From Cymodocea nodosa (lineage: Eukaryota > Streptophyta > Magnoliopsida > Alismatales > Cymodoceaceae), in NCBI GenBank assembly GCA_036874045.1, contig CM072335.1, positions 1,260,001 through 1,324,000 on the forward strand: a stretch of DNA of 64,000 bases. Direction: 5' to 3'. This document shows, in pieces, positions 63,501 through 64,000 of the stretch. The position numbers and the translations under genes were made by a program. Positions within the stretch are counted from its first letter, which is position 1, and the number at the start of each line of letters is the position of its first letter. The notes under the pieces are model-generated. The model was not told where the DNA came from. It worked only from the letters and a program-made list of their open reading frames with translations, and did no database searches.

Positions 63501-64000
63501 GAAAGTTAAGACAAAATGTGCATGACAAAAAGTAGAGGAAAATGTAATAAACTTTTCGTATAAATTTTTTCGGAAAGATTTTTATTCATACCTCATTTCC
63601 GATCCTAGGTGATGTAAAAGAGTCGAAAAGTGATTACTGTCTCCATTATATGTTGAATAGAGGTTTTCTTTTAATTTCTTTATAGATCATATGTTATCAT
63701 CATAAATCATATTTTATCATTTTTTATCTTAAAAATCATAAAAATCATATTTTATCATCATAAATCATAAAAATCATATTTTATTAAAATCTTTTTTTTT
63801 TTCCTGACTGCATACAAACACTCGTTTTTCTTTGATTTTTTGTAATTGTCTATTTTGTAGTTTTTGTAACTTTCTGAAACTTTTTTTCTCTTATTTCCTT
63901 TTATTACTTTCTACGTGTACAAATGAGTCCTATGCCATTGAAGTATAATAACCATTATTTTGCAGTTTATCCCAACAACTCTTACCCTTGATTCAGGAAT
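45567..64000 (+). CDS. TOP3A: DNA topoisomerase 3-alpha, first 12 exons (gene runs off the right edge)
   Basis: Type IA topoisomerase of the RecQ-Top3-Rmi1 complex that dissolves recombination intermediates (family knowledge). Exons: 45567-45878, 48788-48966, 49051-49123, 56691-56813, 56905-57029, 57112-57184, 57295-57411, 61056-61139, 61941-62120, 62202-62330, 63183-63257 and 63966 onward. All are GT-AG with matching phases, giving about 501 residues. The TOPRIM domain starts with [18 protein letters not shown] and carries the acidic triad in LDCDREGE (residues 127-134). [20 protein letters not shown] and GHLFDY follow. The catalytic Tyr is in ISYPRTET (about residue 347), then HPPIHPTKF. 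The C-terminal zinc-finger part lies outside the window. No stop or frameshift was seen. Introns 3 and 7 are swollen by retroelements. Confidence 0.93.
45930..46345 (+). repeat. About 205-bp tandem duplication in TOP3A intron 1
   Basis: Copy 1 (about 45930-46134) and copy 2 (about 46135-46345) both start GGAAAATAAGTATGGnGA, pass through GAATGAATTGAACTTTGTT and TTTCATGCGATCA, and end TGGTACAAACCTTT. They are diverged by point changes and small indels. Confidence 0.85.
47236..47550 (+). repeat. Direct repeat pair (about 110 bp) in TOP3A intron 1
   Basis: Two copies start at about 47240 and 47440, each with TGTTnAAATATGGAnATT, CCAATTGGTAATGAGT and TATTAACTCATTT then CTTTTTCAnTAGTC. The spacing is about 200 bases and divergence is moderate. 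Origin unknown, probably transposon-derived. Confidence 0.65.
49860..50310 (-). mobile_element. Older Copia relic in TOP3A intron 3
   Basis: Read on the minus strand, about 50285-50170 encodes [20 protein letters not shown] followed by EVEYHY. This matches the C-terminal end of Copia RNase H (the H-E-R-T-K-H-I-E-V-D motif), ending near [10 protein letters not shown]. The AT-rich stretch to its left (49860-50050) sits where the 3' LTR would be. It belongs to a different, more decayed element than the one at 51423. Confidence 0.5.
51423..51662 (-). repeat. 3' LTR of the Copia element
   Basis: Starts TGTTATGCAAACTGAAGAAG and ends ATATTTCAACA on the plus strand. On the element strand it is preceded by a purine-rich tract (AAGGTGGAGAT, just right of 51662). 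Confidence 0.93.
51733..55655 (-). pseudogene. Copia gag-pol polyprotein, inactivated
   Basis: Gag (from about 55628, [13 protein letters not shown]) has the UBN2-type region and a zinc knuckle [14 protein letters not shown]. Protease has [11 protein letters not shown]. Integrase has [11 protein letters not shown], a catalytic Asp in TDNGLEF and [15 protein letters not shown] has YVDDILIA (52690-52665) and RNase H has [14 protein letters not shown], ending near 51733 with [13 protein letters not shown]. Stops occur at about 54216, 53853 and 53403 and several more between 52800 and 53300, and there is at least one frameshift near 52740. The first two stops are TAG where Trp is expected. Confidence 0.88.
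55815..56150 (-). repeat. GC-rich tandem arrays in the Copia leader (25-bp and 28-bp units)
   Basis: 55815-56035 holds about eight imperfect copies of a 25-base unit, consensus AGGCAGATGCGCGGACGATG plus CACGT, two of them lengthened by 9-11 bases. 56050-56140 holds a different 28-base unit, about 3.5 copies, built on CGAACGTGCGGAGACAACTG plus TGCAGGGA. Both lie between PBS and gag. They are far GC-richer than the rest of the element, and long open frames on both strands here come from the repeats. Confidence 0.75.
56275..56285 (-). other. Primer-binding site of the Copia element
   Basis: On the element strand, TGGTATCAGAG begins 3 bases after the 5' LTR, complementary to the 3' end of initiator-Met tRNA. 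Confidence 0.85.
56289..56528 (-). repeat. 5' LTR of the Copia element
   Basis: Same ends as the 3' LTR. Next to it on the internal side is the primer-binding site. Confidence 0.93.
57412..61055 (+). other. TOP3A intron 7, 3.6 kb, with LINE pieces
   Basis: About 58330-58640 (plus) encodes [20 protein letters not shown] and a LHGNVP-type stretch, then a frame-shifted [12 protein letters not shown]. This resembles the L1 RT C-terminus (W-K-x-x-x-L-S-K-G-G-R-x-x-L-I-K-S). About 60450-60780 encodes [13 protein letters not shown] and [16 protein letters not shown], resembling the zf-RVT zone. They may be parts of one shattered L1. At 59749-59880 phrases CCACTATGTGGGGTTGGGCA and CACAGTGGGATTATGG resemble RTE/SINE tails. 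Confidence 0.5.
63451..63930. mobile_element. AT-rich TIR element, family A, copy 3 (about 480 bp) in TOP3A intron 11
   Basis: Left end AGGAGGGTTTATGCAAAAAG, right end read inward AGGACTCATTTGTACACGTA. Both continue with AGTAATnAAA/GAAAGTAATA-type subterminal sequence. The interior is AT-rich and non-coding. Two candidate ends facing each other at MITE-like spacing make this the best-defined copy of the family. No target-site duplication was confirmed. Confidence 0.55.

Noticed and set aside
1..64000. tRNA, rRNA or organelle-DNA insertions
   Set aside because: None was recognised by eye; the Met-tRNA-like phrases found are retroelement primer-binding sites. A tRNA scan would be needed to exclude small genes.

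Overview
This window is nuclear DNA of a flowering plant. It has AT-rich intergenic and intronic sequence, GT-AG introns from under 100 bases to 7.6 kb, and decayed LTR, LINE and TIR transposons between and inside plant genes. The GRF-interacting factor at 35-40 kb has the monocot form of the conserved domain, and gene GC content is not grass-like, so a non-grass monocot such as a palm relative is my best guess. That guess is weak.

Layout, left to right. (1) 0-6 kb, minus: 5' part of a CWF19-like 2 splicing-factor gene, with a 1.8 kb intron in its 5' UTR; its 3' half lies beyond the left edge. (2) 6.8-9.2 kb, plus: a two-exon glycine-rich protein of the At5g39570 type, divergent from gene 1. 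(3) 13.3-16.0 kb, plus: a membrane-anchored myosin-binding (GTD-binding/DUF593) protein, followed by a LINE relic. (4) 19.4-21.3 kb, plus: a Dim1/KsgA-type rRNA adenine dimethyltransferase, probably organellar. (5) 24.3 and 32.6 kb, minus: two paralogous small secreted-peptide precursors, here proposed to be CTNIP/SCREW-like phytocytokines. They are separated by a decayed 4.9 kb PIF/Harbinger element (26.5-31.5 kb) that carries a transposase, a Myb/SANT partner and a captured host-gene fragment. (6) 35.2-40.3 kb, plus: GIF1/AN3 transcriptional coactivator. (7) 41.6-44.6 kb, minus: OR23-type F-box/kelch protein. (8) 45.6 kb to the right edge, plus: DNA topoisomerase 3-alpha, first 12 exons, divergent from gene 7. 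Its 7.6 kb third intron holds a complete-length but dead Ty1/copia element in antisense, with 240-bp LTRs, a CATAT target-site duplication and unusual GC-rich repeat arrays in its leader.

The genes are unrelated housekeeping, developmental and signalling genes; there is no operon-like logic. Most of the interest lies in the peptide pair, the Harbinger gene capture, the Copia leader repeats, a dispersed family of AT-rich TIR elements, and premature stops in several transposons that fit C-to-T decay of methylated DNA. Exon boundaries were read by eye from reading frames, splice consensus and protein continuity; no alignment or transcript data were available.
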